Shown piece after piece: positions 27,265 through 36,270 of a stretch of 64,000 bases of DNA. This stretch comes from Rhodospirillales bacterium (GTDB lineage: Bacteria; Pseudomonadota; Alphaproteobacteria; Rhodospirillales; WMHbin7): NCBI GenBank assembly GCA_016215555.1, contig JACRJC010000039.1, forward strand, positions 1 through 64,000. The letters run 5' to 3'. The translations under genes were made by a program, and so were the position numbers. Position 1 is the stretch's first letter; each line of letters begins with the position of its first letter. The notes under the pieces are model-generated. The model had not been told where the DNA came from, did not search any database, and saw only the letters and a program-made list of their open reading frames with translations.

Positions 27265-27328
27265 CCAACCCACCCCAGCCGGCAAGCCTGCCGGCCCATA
27301 CGGATTCCCCGATAAGGCTAAACGCCAT
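27257..27328 (-). CDS. Possible 23-residue leader peptide of the acyl-CoA synthetase operon
   Basis: ATG 27328 is preceded by GGAGGAGGCGACTGAAG, the best Shine-Dalgarno sequence in the area. The reading frame is MAFSLIGESVWAGRLAGWGG then LDG and TAG, with the stop overlapping the synthetase ATG. The main gene has only a weak ribosome binding site, so the leader could feed ribosomes into it. It may be a chance ORF. Confidence 0.4.
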   Translation of the reverse strand: MAFSLIGESVWAGRLAGWGGLDG

Positions 27329-27369
27329 CTTCAGTCGCCTCCTCCAACAACCTGATGCAGGCCCGGGCC

Positions 27370-27428
27370 GGAACTTTTCGTTCCTTGTTTCCCCGAACGT
27401 CAACCAGCCTAGAGGTAACGAAATTACC
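27370..27428. promoter_or_regulatory. Two inverted repeats upstream of the liv/acyl-CoA operon
   Basis: GGTAACGAAATTACC (27414-27428; GGTAA-N5-TTACC) and GGAACttttcGTTCC (27370-27384; GGAAC-N5-GTTCC) are perfect 5-bp-arm palindromes 29 bp apart, in the promoter region of the operon. TTGACC lies just upstream of the first on the minus strand. They look like binding sites for a dimeric regulator, but none is encoded next to them. Confidence 0.4.
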
Positions 27429-27531
27429 CTCCCCGGTCAACACCCTACAAAAATAATCTGGGCAAAATAAATTTATGTATCAGGATGTTCTTATTAACCG
27501 CGCTCAAACGCCGCGCGGGCATGTTCGTTTT

Positions 27532-27586
27532 GCCCCTCGGCCTTGCGCAAGCCTTCGGCTTGCTTGGCCGCCGCCGCAAAGGCGGC
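27532..27586. repeat. Two-hairpin dispersed repeat, copy at the argG stop
   Basis: It starts gcccctcggcc, followed by hairpin GCAAGCC-ttc-GGCTTGC, cttgg, and hairpin GCCGCC-gccgcaaa-GGCGGC, and ends at the base before the argG stop codon. The first stem is the inverted sequence of the copy at 14815 yet still pairs, a compensatory pattern. It could terminate argG transcription. Confidence 0.7.
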
Positions 27587-28807
<1,221 letters not shown>

Positions 28808-28843
28808 GGGAAAATGCCTTCAAAAGTGTGAAATCCGAGCGGC

Positions 28844-28871
28844 AGTATAGGCAAACAGGGCGTGGGAGCAA
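28844..28871 (-). promoter_or_regulatory. Sigma-70-type promoter for argG
   Basis: On the minus strand TTGCTC (28866-28871) and TATACT (28844-28849) have a 16-bp spacer, ending 36 bp upstream of the argG ATG. The -10 matches the consensus at five positions. It lies in the 67-bp gap after the radical SAM gene. Confidence 0.55.
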
Positions 28872-28874
28872 GGC

Positions 28875-29732
28875 TCAAACGCCGGCAAGAGCCGGCTGCT
28901 CTTCCTTGGTGATCCGGCCCTGCTCGAAATAGTCGAGCTTGGCCGGGCACATGGCGCAGGCGGGTTCGGCTGCGGTCATGAAGAAATTAACCAGCTCGTC
29001 CTCGCTGGCGGTGACAGGAACCGGGCGATAGGCCAGGTAAGGCCGCCAGGCCGCCTGCCGGTCCAGATCGAACTTTTTGGCCGCCAGCCCCAGATAGGCC
29101 AGGGGCGGGCATTTCCACAACGCCCCTTGATGGATCGTGCAGCAGGAGCTGTTCTGGCAGGCCTGCCAGGAGGCTTCGGGGTTTTTGTCCTCGAAGGGGC
29201 GCATATCGGGGCCTTCGCCCCGATAGGTGCGGTAGAAGCGAAATTCCTGCGTGCGCAGCATGACCTCGAAAGAGCTATGCAGCCGGGCCGTCTCGATCTC
29301 GACCAGCGCCTGATTGAAGCGGTCGAGATAGGCTTGGTCCTTGTGGGAATGGACGCTGATGTCCAGGCGGGTTCCGGTTTCGGCCAGGGTTTCGAACAGG
29401 CCGGGGCGCAGATGGCAGTTAAGCCCGTTGGTGATCAGAATGCGCTTCGAGTCGGGCCACAAAATATGGGCCAATCGAAGATAAGCCAACAAATCGGAAT
29501 TGAGCAAGGGCTCGCCGCCCAAAAAGGAAAAGGTCCCCGGCATCAGGCGCGTGGCCCAGGCCCGCAGCCAGACCTCGCCCTCCTGAAAGGGAACGCTCCC
29601 CTTCAGCCCGTAATTCGAATAATGGGTGCAGCCCCGGCATTTCAGGTCGCAGGCATGCGCGAGATCCATTTCAAGAAATGGTATCCGGATCAGCTTCCAG
29701 TCGGGCTGCTTCAGCACCTGTTCCAATCCCAA
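28875..29732 (-). CDS. Radical SAM protein with SPASM-like C-terminal cysteines
   Basis: The protein has 285 residues. The radical SAM cluster motif is HACDLKCRGC (CxxxCxxC), followed by GTFSFLGGEPLLNSDLL (GGEP) and ILITNGLN. A cysteine-rich C-terminal part (ACQNSSCCTI, WKCPP, ACAMCP) probably binds auxiliary Fe-S clusters. Such proteins modify peptides or small molecules with S-adenosylmethionine; the substrate here is unknown. No ATG is available: TTG 29732 or TTG 29726 must start it unless the frame continues to the stop near 29770. No peptide precursor gene is obvious beside it. Confidence 0.8.
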   Translation of the reverse strand: MGLEQVLKQPDWKLIRIPFLEMDLAHACDLKCRGCTHYSNYGLKGSVPFQEGEVWLRAWATRLMPGTFSFLGGEPLLNSDLLAYLRLAHILWPDSKRILITNGLNCHLRPGLFETLAETGTRLDISVHSHKDQAYLDRFNQALVEIETARLHSSFEVMLRTQEFRFYRTYRGEGPDMRPFEDKNPEASWQACQNSSCCTIHQGALWKCPPLAYLGLAAKKFDLDRQAAWRPYLAYRPVPVTASEDELVNFFMTAAEPACAMCPAKLDYFEQGRITKEEQPALAGV

Positions 29733-29824
29733 GAGCGCGGCAGTGATCGCCGTATAATCTTTATATTTTTTCTAAAATAGCACGGCCTCAGACTTTCCCC
29801 TAGTCAAAGCGCGGCAATAATCGG

Positions 29825-30970
29825 TCAATTATGTGATATCGGGGCGTGATCGTCGTCGTCGATGCCGGCAGCCTGGCGGGCTTTGGCCAGTGACTGACGC
29901 TGGCGCTGGCTTTCCGAACGCAACTGGCCGCAGGCGGCCAGGATATCCTGGCCCCGGGGGCGGCGGATGGGCGCCGAAACCCCTTGTTCGAACAAAAAGT
30001 CCGAAAAGCGCTTCACCTTGTCGAGAGCCGGGGTCTCGTAGAGGGCGCCCGGCCAGGGATTGAAGGGGATCAGATTGAACTTGGCGGGAATGTCCTTGGT
30101 CAGGCGCAGCAGTTCCCTGGCATCGGCCAGACTGTCGTTCAAGCCCTTCAGAAGCAGATATTCGAAGGTGATGCGCCTAGCGTTGGACAGGCCGGGATAA
30201 TCGCGGCAGGCCGCCAGCAATTGGGCCAGCGGATATTTCTTGTTGATGGGCATCAATTGGTCGCGCAGATCATCGGTGACGGCATGCAGGGAAATCGCCA
30301 GATTGACCCCGGTGTCGGCGCCCAGCTTCGGGATCAGCGGCGCGACGCCCGAGGTCGAGACCGTGATGCGCCGGCGCGACAAACCCAGCCCTTCGGGGTC
30401 CATCAGGATCAGCAGCGCCTTTTTCAGATTCTCGTAATTGAACAGGGGCTCGCCCATGCCCATGACGACGAGATTGGTGATCTTGCGCGTGCCGTCGGTC
30501 GGCGTCGGCCATTCACCCAGAGCATCGCGGGCGGCCATGAACTGGCCCAGGATTTCCCTGGTTTCCAGATTACGCACCAGAAGCTGGGTGCCGGTATGGC
30601 AAAATCGGCAGGTCAGCGTGCAGCCGACCTGGGTGGACACGCACAGCGCGCCGCCCTCCTCGTCCATGTCGGGGATATGGACGGCTTCGGCCTCGTTGCC
30701 ATCGTCGAAACCCAGCAGCCATTTGCGGGTACCGTCCATCGATTGCTGGTCGCGCACGATCCGGGGCCGCCCGGCAAGATGACCTTTCCCGAGAAGCTGG
30801 CGCAAATCCTTGCCCAGCGTCGTCATGCTTTCGAAATCGCAAGCCCCCTGATGGTACAGCCAATGCCAGAGCTGCTTGACCCGGAAGGGCTTCTCGCCCA
30901 GTTCGGCCAGCAAATCCCTTAATTCGCCGCGATCCAGGCCGATCAAATCTAGGGGAAGAGCGCCGTTCAT
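29825..30970 (-). CDS. rlmN: Dual-specificity 23S rRNA/tRNA adenine-C2 methyltransferase RlmN
   Basis: The 381-residue radical SAM methyltransferase modifies A2503 of 23S rRNA and A37 of some tRNAs. The Fe-S motif is GCTLTCRFCHTG. Other motifs are VVMGMGEPLFNYENLKKAL, ISLHAVTDDLRDQLMPINK and EYLLLKGLNDS, with the resolving cysteine region GQDILAACGQL near the C-terminus. The length is normal. Confidence 0.97.
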   Translation of the reverse strand: MNGALPLDLIGLDRGELRDLLAELGEKPFRVKQLWHWLYHQGACDFESMTTLGKDLRQLLGKGHLAGRPRIVRDQQSMDGTRKWLLGFDDGNEAEAVHIPDMDEEGGALCVSTQVGCTLTCRFCHTGTQLLVRNLETREILGQFMAARDALGEWPTPTDGTRKITNLVVMGMGEPLFNYENLKKALLILMDPEGLGLSRRRITVSTSGVAPLIPKLGADTGVNLAISLHAVTDDLRDQLMPINKKYPLAQLLAACRDYPGLSNARRITFEYLLLKGLNDSLADARELLRLTKDIPAKFNLIPFNPWPGALYETPALDKVKRFSDFLFEQGVSAPIRRPRGQDILAACGQLRSESQRQRQSLAKARQAAGIDDDDHAPISHN

Positions 30971-31169
30971 GCCGGGGATATAAGGCGCTTCGGGCTCCGG
31001 GAAAAGTAAAATCGGGAAATATTCGACAGATATCTTTATAACTCTTGGGAAAGACTTACGGATTTCTGATTAGGTCGATTGGCGGAAAATGGGAATAGTT
31101 CCAAGATTCCCTCCTCACCGGCCGAAGAATTCGTCCTTGGCCTGCCGCCAGTGTCATGGGGGTTTAATC

Positions 31170-31616
31170 ATGCTGTCGGCCTGCGCCGCCGGGACCAACG
31201 ACTGGGATACGGCGGGAGTCGCCGCCATGAAGCCGGCCGGCAGCGCCTTCAGCCAAGCCCTGCATAAGCGGTATGTCGAACGCGCGGCTTTCGAAGTCGG
31301 CGAGGGCGACTGGTCTTCCGTCACTTTCTTCAACAGCCGCGCCCGTTCGTCGGTCTTGGGCAATCCACCGGCACCCCAGAAAGTCGAGGAACGCGCCCTC
31401 AAGGGCGGAGTTGATGAGATCAAGGCGGCGCATGCCAAGCTCGTCTCGGCTCTGGCCACCAAGCGCAACGAAGCCGTCAAGGCCGCGTTGGTCAAGGAAG
31501 GCGTCGATGCCAAGAGCATCGTCATGTCGGCCAAGGGCGACACGTCGCTGCAGGTTCCGACGCCCACCAATACCCGCGAGCCCAGGAACCGCCGGATCGA
31601 AATCGTCCTCCAGTAA
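31170..31616 (+). pseudogene. Decayed OmpA-family protein (internal loss of most of the OmpA domain)
   Basis: The frame from MLSACAAGTNDWDTAGVAAM ends with the OmpA C-terminal signature (AVKAALVKEGVDAKSIVMSA ... NTREPRNRRIEIVLQ). The start of an OmpA domain (a FDxxS strand and GHTD segment) is missing: ALATKRNEAVKAALV joins the N-terminal part directly to the end of the domain. The lipobox-like LSAC sits four residues after the ATG, so the signal peptide is also lost. The open frame extends upstream to 31089 without a convincing start. I infer a remnant of an outer-membrane lipoprotein with an OmpA domain. It is followed by a good terminator. Confidence 0.6.
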
Positions 31617-31638
31617 GGACGCATTCATCCACTCAAAC

Positions 31639-31668
31639 GAAAACGGCGCCCTCGGGCGCCGTTTTTAT
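31639..31668 (+). terminator. Rho-independent terminator after the OmpA remnant
   Basis: AACGGCGCC-ctcg-GGCGCCGTTTTTATT: a GC-rich 8-bp stem followed by five T residues, 23 bp after the stop codon. This is a textbook intrinsic terminator on the plus strand, isolating the nirBD promoter region downstream. Confidence 0.85.
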
Positions 31669-31706
31669 TGCCGAAAAGAATAGAAGTCACAGATTCGATA
31701 TTTGAC

Positions 31707-31720
31707 TTGATGTTAATCAA
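31707..31720. promoter_or_regulatory. FNR/Crp-type box upstream of nirB
   Basis: TTGATGTTAATCAA is an exact match to the FNR consensus TTGAT-N4-ATCAA. It is about 160 bp upstream of the sigma-54 promoter and 290 bp upstream of nirB. It suggests oxygen-responsive input (Fnr/FixK family) to the locus or to an unseen transcript. Confidence 0.65.
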
Positions 31721-31868
31721 GCATTAGTCTCTCGGAGGGCCGTCAACCTCAAGTATTGGCCCCTGCACAAGTGCATATATTTTAGGCACACCTATGTTGC
31801 ATGGTTAATTTCTAGGCGCTTCTTGCTTGATCGCTTGCGATTCTGGCTTAAATATATCTCCGCCATTC

Positions 31869-31884
31869 TGGCACGGGACTTGCT
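31869..31884 (+). promoter_or_regulatory. Sigma-54 promoter of nirBD
   Basis: TGGCACGGGACTTGCT is an exact -24/-12 element (TGGCACG-N4-TTGCT). It points into nirB, with a predicted start near 31896 and a leader of about 110 nt. The 390-bp gap 31617-32006 has no gene. It contains the terminator, an FNR box, this promoter and a palindrome TGCACAAGTGCA (31766-31777) that could be a site for an activator such as NtrC. Confidence 0.85.
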
Positions 31885-32009
31885 TTTACTCCGGGCTGAC
31901 ACCCACCTTTTCCGCCCACTACGGGCGTATTTGGGAAAGTCGCCGGATACGGCCAGGAAAATTACATTCCACCGCCGCCCGTGCGACGTCCCGCCTGGAG
32001 GCAAGAATG

Positions 32010-34460
32010 ATGCATCCACCCCACCGGCGCCGTCTGGTCGTAATCGGCAATGGGATGGCCGGCATGCGAACGGTCGAGGAATTGCTGGCCCGCTGCCCGG
32101 CAGGCTACGCCATAACCGTTTTCGGCGACGAGCCGCTTGTGAATTATAACCGCATCATGCTGTCCTCGGTTTTGGCGGGCGATAAATCAGCCGAGGAAAT
32201 CGCCATCAACGCACACTCCTGGTATGAGGAGAACGGCCTCACGCTCCATGCGGGCGATGCCGTGCTGTCGATCTGCCGGAAAACTCGCACCGTCACCTCG
32301 GCTTCAGGGCATACCGTTCCTTACGACAAGCTGCTGATCGCAACGGGCTCGAAGCCGCTGATGCCGCCGCTGCCCGGCATCGAGTTGCCCGGCGTCGTCG
32401 CCTTTCGCCAAATGTCCGACGTCCAAGCGATGCTTGAGACGGCGCAGACGAAGCGCCGGGCCGCCGTCATCGGCGGCGGCCTGCTTGGCCTGGAAGCCGC
32501 CTGGGGCCTTAAACGGCGGGGCATGGATGTTGCCGTCGCGCATCTGATGCCATCGCTCATGGAGCGCCAGCTTGACCGGGAAGCCGCCGCTTTGCTGCAA
32601 CGGGAACTGACAGAGCGCGGCCTGCATTTCTTCATGAACGCCCAGTCAGAAGAGATTTTGGGCGAGACGCGCGCCGAGGGGCTGCTTTTTGCCGACGGCA
32701 GAAGCGTCCCCGCCGATCTGGTCGTGGTGGCAACCGGCATCCGCCCCAATGTGGCCCTGGCGAAAGCCTGCGGGCTTGACATTAATCGCGGCATTGCTGT
32801 CGGCAACGGCATGGAAACTTCCGATCCGGATATTTACGCCGTCGGCGAATGCGTCGAACATGGCGGGCAAACCTTCGGGCTGGTCGCCCCGTTGTGGGAA
32901 CAGGCCAAGGTTTGCGCCGCCAGGCTGGCGGGAGACGCCACGGCTTCCTATACCACGCCGCCCTTATCGACCCGGCTGAAGATCACCGGCATCGATGTTT
33001 TTTCTGCCGGCCAACTGGCAACGCAATCCGACGACGACAGCGAACTGGTGTTGCGCGACTCGGGCCGGGGCGTTTACCGCAAGCTGATCTTGCGGGAAGG
33101 AAGGTTGGTTGGCGCCGTGATGTATGGCGATGTCGCCGAGAGCGGCTGGTATTTTGAGCTGATCCGGAACCACAGCGATATTTCGCCGTTCCGCGACCGC
33201 ATTTTGCTTGGGCGGGCGCTTTCCCATGCCTGCGCCCATGACAAAGACATGGAAACCGATGTCGCGGACTTAAGCGACGACACCCAGATATGCGGCTGCA
33301 ACGGCATCAGCAAAGGCGCCATCGCCGCCGCTATCAAATCCAAGCAACTGACAACGCTAAATGAGGTGCGGGCCCACACCAAGGCTAGCGCCTCATGCGG
33401 GCAATGCACAAGTGCCGTTCAGGCCATTCTGGCCCATGTCACGGGCGCAGCCGCGCCGCTCCCTGAAACGATGTGCGGATGCACGGATTTGAGCCACGAT
33501 GCCGTGCGCAAAGAAATTCTGACGCAAAAGCTGAAGACCCAGGAGATGGTATTCTCGGCTCTGGCCTGGCGAAGCGCCGATGGCTGCGCCAAATGCCGCC
33601 CGGCCCTAAATTATTATCTGCTGTGCGCCTGGCCGGGGGAATATGTGGATGATTCAAGATCGCGTTTTGTCAACGAACGCCTGCATGCCAACATCCAGAA
33701 AGATGGCACTTACAGCGTCATTCCCAGAATGTGGGGAGGACTTACCAACCCGGCGGAGCTGCGAGCCATTGCCGCCGCGGCTGAGAAACATGGTGTTCCG
33801 GCCGTCAAGGTCACGGGCGGGCAGCGCATCGATCTGCTGGGCGTGCCGAAAGAACGGCTGCCAGCGATCTGGGCGGATCTGAATGCCGCCGGCCTTGTAT
33901 CTGGCCATGCCTACGGAAAATCCCTGCGAACCGTCAAGACCTGCGTCGGTTCGGAATGGTGCCGGTTCGGGACTCAGGACTCGACAGGCCTGGGCGTCAA
34001 GCTGGAAAAGATGACTTGGGGAAGCTGGACGCCGCACAAATTCAAGATGGCCGTGTCCGGCTGCCCCCGCAATTGCGCCGAGGCATCGATCAAGGATTTC
34101 GGCATCGTGTGCGTCGAAGGCGGCTACGACATCATGGTTGGCGGCAATGGCGGCATCGAGGTCCGCGTCACCGACCAGTTGACTAGGGCCGTCTCCGAAG
34201 AAGAAGTTATGGAATTTTGCGCCGCTTTCTTGCAGCTATACCGGGAGGAAGCTCGCTATCTGGAGCGCACGGCGCCCTGGGTTGAACGCATGGGTATCGC
34301 CTACGTCAAGAAGCGCCTGGTTGATGACGCGGCAGGCCGCAAGGCGCTGGCGGGGCGCTTTGCGCATGCGCAACGCTATTCCCAAGACGACCCCTGGTTC
34401 GAAAGGGCCGGGAGGGGGGCAGATGCCCACGAATTCAAATCCTTGGCGGTAGTGGAGTGA
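32010..34460 (+). CDS. nirB: Assimilatory-type NAD(P)H nitrite reductase large subunit
   Basis: The 816-residue cytosolic enzyme reduces nitrite to ammonium. Domains in order: FAD-binding VVIGNGMAGMRTVEELL (about 10-30), NAD-binding AAVIGGGLLGLEAAWGL (about 150), two BFD-like [2Fe-2S] segments (CGCNGISKGA...SCGQC; CGCTDLSHDA...GCAKC), the ferredoxin-like VTGGQRIDLLGV, and the siroheme/4Fe-4S motif TCVGSEWCRFG plus SGCPRNCAEA. The start at 32010 (or 32007) follows GGAGG. A longer upstream reading frame is rejected because it begins upstream of the sigma-54 transcription start. The sigma-54 control points to nitrogen regulation. Confidence 0.95.
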   Translation: MHPPHRRRLVVIGNGMAGMRTVEELLARCPAGYAITVFGDEPLVNYNRIMLSSVLAGDKSAEEIAINAHSWYEENGLTLHAGDAVLSICRKTRTVTSASGHTVPYDKLLIATGSKPLMPPLPGIELPGVVAFRQMSDVQAMLETAQTKRRAAVIGGGLLGLEAAWGLKRRGMDVAVAHLMPSLMERQLDREAAALLQRELTERGLHFFMNAQSEEILGETRAEGLLFADGRSVPADLVVVATGIRPNVALAKACGLDINRGIAVGNGMETSDPDIYAVGECVEHGGQTFGLVAPLWEQAKVCAARLAGDATASYTTPPLSTRLKITGIDVFSAGQLATQSDDDSELVLRDSGRGVYRKLILREGRLVGAVMYGDVAESGWYFELIRNHSDISPFRDRILLGRALSHACAHDKDMETDVADLSDDTQICGCNGISKGAIAAAIKSKQLTTLNEVRAHTKASASCGQCTSAVQAILAHVTGAAAPLPETMCGCTDLSHDAVRKEILTQKLKTQEMVFSALAWRSADGCAKCRPALNYYLLCAWPGEYVDDSRSRFVNERLHANIQKDGTYSVIPRMWGGLTNPAELRAIAAAAEKHGVPAVKVTGGQRIDLLGVPKERLPAIWADLNAAGLVSGHAYGKSLRTVKTCVGSEWCRFGTQDSTGLGVKLEKMTWGSWTPHKFKMAVSGCPRNCAEASIKDFGIVCVEGGYDIMVGGNGGIEVRVTDQLTRAVSEEEVMEFCAAFLQLYREEARYLERTAPWVERMGIAYVKKRLVDDAAGRKALAGRFAHAQRYSQDDPWFERAGRGADAHEFKSLAVVE

Positions 34461-34796
34461 ATGATGAGCGCTTGGATAGAAATCGGCAAACTCGATGACA
34501 TTCCCATACGCGGATCGCGGATTGTGGAAACGCCCGCCGGCCAGCTTGCTTTGTTCCGGACAAGCGATGATGGCGTATTCGCCCTTGTCAACCGCTGTCC
34601 GCACCGTGGCGGTCCCCTGTCGGAAGGCCTTGTTTCCGGCAAGGTCGTCGTCTGCCCCCTGCATGGCTGGACGATCGATCTGGAAAGCGGTTCCGCCACT
34701 GCGCCGGACGAAGGCTGCACGCCGCGCATGACCGTACGTGTCGAGAACGGGCGGCTGTGGCTGCCCTCGGGTGGCACATTTCCGCACGACCCGTGA
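34461..34796 (+). CDS. nirD: Nitrite reductase small subunit, Rieske-type
   Basis: The 111-residue protein has a Rieske-type [2Fe-2S] motif CPHRGGPLSEG...CPLHGWTIDL. It begins directly at the nirB stop (TGA ATG), so it is co-translated. NirD supports the NirB nitrite reductase. The gene ends only 7 nt from the convergent pyruvate kinase stop, leaving no space for a terminator between them. Confidence 0.93.
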   Translation: MMSAWIEIGKLDDIPIRGSRIVETPAGQLALFRTSDDGVFALVNRCPHRGGPLSEGLVSGKVVVCPLHGWTIDLESGSATAPDEGCTPRMTVRVENGRLWLPSGGTFPHDP

Positions 34797-34803
34797 ACAA
34801 AGG

Positions 34804-36222
34804 TTAAACCCTGGCCACGCGCAGCATGTTGGTGGTGCCCTCGGCGCCGAAGGGAACGCCGGCCACGATGACGATCTGGCCGCCGCGCTTGGCGAAATCC
34901 TGGGCCGCGACATGGGTGGCGACCTCGACCATCTCGGCCACGTTCTTGATGTCGTTTTTGGTATGCACCATATGGATGCCCCAGGCCAAGGCCAGGCGCC
35001 TGGCCGTGCTGGCGCGTAGCGTCAGGCCCAGGATCGGCACGTCGGGCCGCTCGCGGGCCACCCGCAGGGCCGAGAAGCCCGACGACGTATAGGTGACGAT
35101 GGCCGATGCCTTGATGGTGTGGCCGACCTGGCGGGCGGCCCTGGCGATGGCGTCGGCCATGGTCGGCGTCGGATCGCGCTGATCGGACGAGCGGATGCGC
35201 TCGAACAAGGGATCGGTTTCGACGCTTTGAATGATGCGGTCCATGATCGAGACGGCTTCCAGGGGATGCGCTCCCGCCGCCGTTTCCGCCGACAGCATGA
35301 CGGCGTCGGCGCCGTCATAGACCGCCGTCGCCACATCCGAGGCTTCGGCCCTGGTCGGCACCGGCGCATGGACCATCGATTCCAGCATCTGCGTCGCCAC
35401 CACCACCGGCTTGCCGGCCTGGCGGCAGGCGGCCACGATCTGCTTTTGCAAGATGGGCACGCGCTCGGGCGGGCATTCGACGCCCAGATCGCCACGCGCC
35501 ACCATGACGGCGTCGGCTTCGTTGATGATGCCGGACAGTTCCTGGCCGATCACCGCCGAGGGCTTTTCCAGCTTGGCCAGCACGCCGGCCCGGCCCTTCA
35601 CCTTCATCTTCAGCTCGGTGACGTCCGAGACCCGCTGCACGAAGGACAGCGCTATCCAATCGACGCCTATCTCGAGCCCGAATTCCAGATCCTCGAGATC
35701 CTTGGCCGTCAGCGCCGACAGGCCCAGCACCACGCCGGGCAGATTGACGCCCTTGTGATCCGAAAGCTCGCCGCCCTCGATGACGCGGGTATGCGCATAG
35801 TCGGCGCCGCAACGCTCGACCAGCAACTTCAGCCTGCCATCGTCCAGCAACAGTTCCTCGCCCGGCTTCAGGGCCGCGAAAATCTCGGGATGCAAAAGCC
35901 CGACCCGCTTGTCGTCGCCGGGCTTGGGATCGAGATCGAGCCGGAAAGCCGCCCCCGCTTCCAGATGCACCCGCCCGTTCTCGAACGTATCGACGCGCAG
36001 CTTGGGCCCTTGCAGATCAAGCAGCACGCCGATGGGCCGCCCGGTTTCCTCTTCCAGGGCGCGGATGACGTCAAGCCGGGCCTTGTGCTCGGCATGCGAG
36101 CCGTGGCTCATATTCAGGCGGAAAACATCGGCCCCGGCCCGAAACAGGGCGGCGATTTTTTCCGGCGTCGAACTGGCCGGACCCAACGTGGCGATGATCT
36201 TGGCATTGCGGCTGCGGCGCAT
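34804..36222 (-). CDS. pyk: Pyruvate kinase
   Basis: The 472-residue enzyme converts PEP and ADP to pyruvate and ATP. Motifs: KIIATLGPASSTPEKI, FRLNMSHGSHAEHKARL, VDWIALSFVQRVSDVTELK, VMVARGDLGVECPPERVP, and DAVMLSAETAAGAHPLEAVS. It follows the glycerate kinase gene by 48 nt on the same strand. This arrangement (GntR, MFS, glycerate kinase, pyruvate kinase) matches ttuD/ttuE-type catabolic operons that turn glycerate into pyruvate. Confidence 0.97.
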   Translation of the reverse strand: MRRSRNAKIIATLGPASSTPEKIAALFRAGADVFRLNMSHGSHAEHKARLDVIRALEEETGRPIGVLLDLQGPKLRVDTFENGRVHLEAGAAFRLDLDPKPGDDKRVGLLHPEIFAALKPGEELLLDDGRLKLLVERCGADYAHTRVIEGGELSDHKGVNLPGVVLGLSALTAKDLEDLEFGLEIGVDWIALSFVQRVSDVTELKMKVKGRAGVLAKLEKPSAVIGQELSGIINEADAVMVARGDLGVECPPERVPILQKQIVAACRQAGKPVVVATQMLESMVHAPVPTRAEASDVATAVYDGADAVMLSAETAAGAHPLEAVSIMDRIIQSVETDPLFERIRSSDQRDPTPTMADAIARAARQVGHTIKASAIVTYTSSGFSALRVARERPDVPILGLTLRASTARRLALAWGIHMVHTKNDIKNVAEMVEVATHVAAQDFAKRGGQIVIVAGVPFGAEGTTNMLRVARV

Positions 36223-36270
36223 CTATTTCGTACTCCCCCCGAGAGATACGCCAGCATACTGGATCGAGTC

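Noticed and set aside
29733-29824. A possible precursor peptide gene upstream of the radical SAM gene
   Set aside because: No ATG/GTG frame with a ribosome binding site and a Cys/Ser/Thr-rich core was found in the 92-nt gap.
31827-32006. A 60-codon N-terminal extension of NirB
   Set aside because: It begins upstream of the sigma-54 promoter's expected transcription start, has no homology-like sequence, and a GGAGG sits correctly before 32007/32010.
31896-32006. An ANTAR-type (NasT) antitermination leader before nirB
   Set aside because: Small hairpins exist, but none has the A1/G4 hexaloop pair expected for that RNA.
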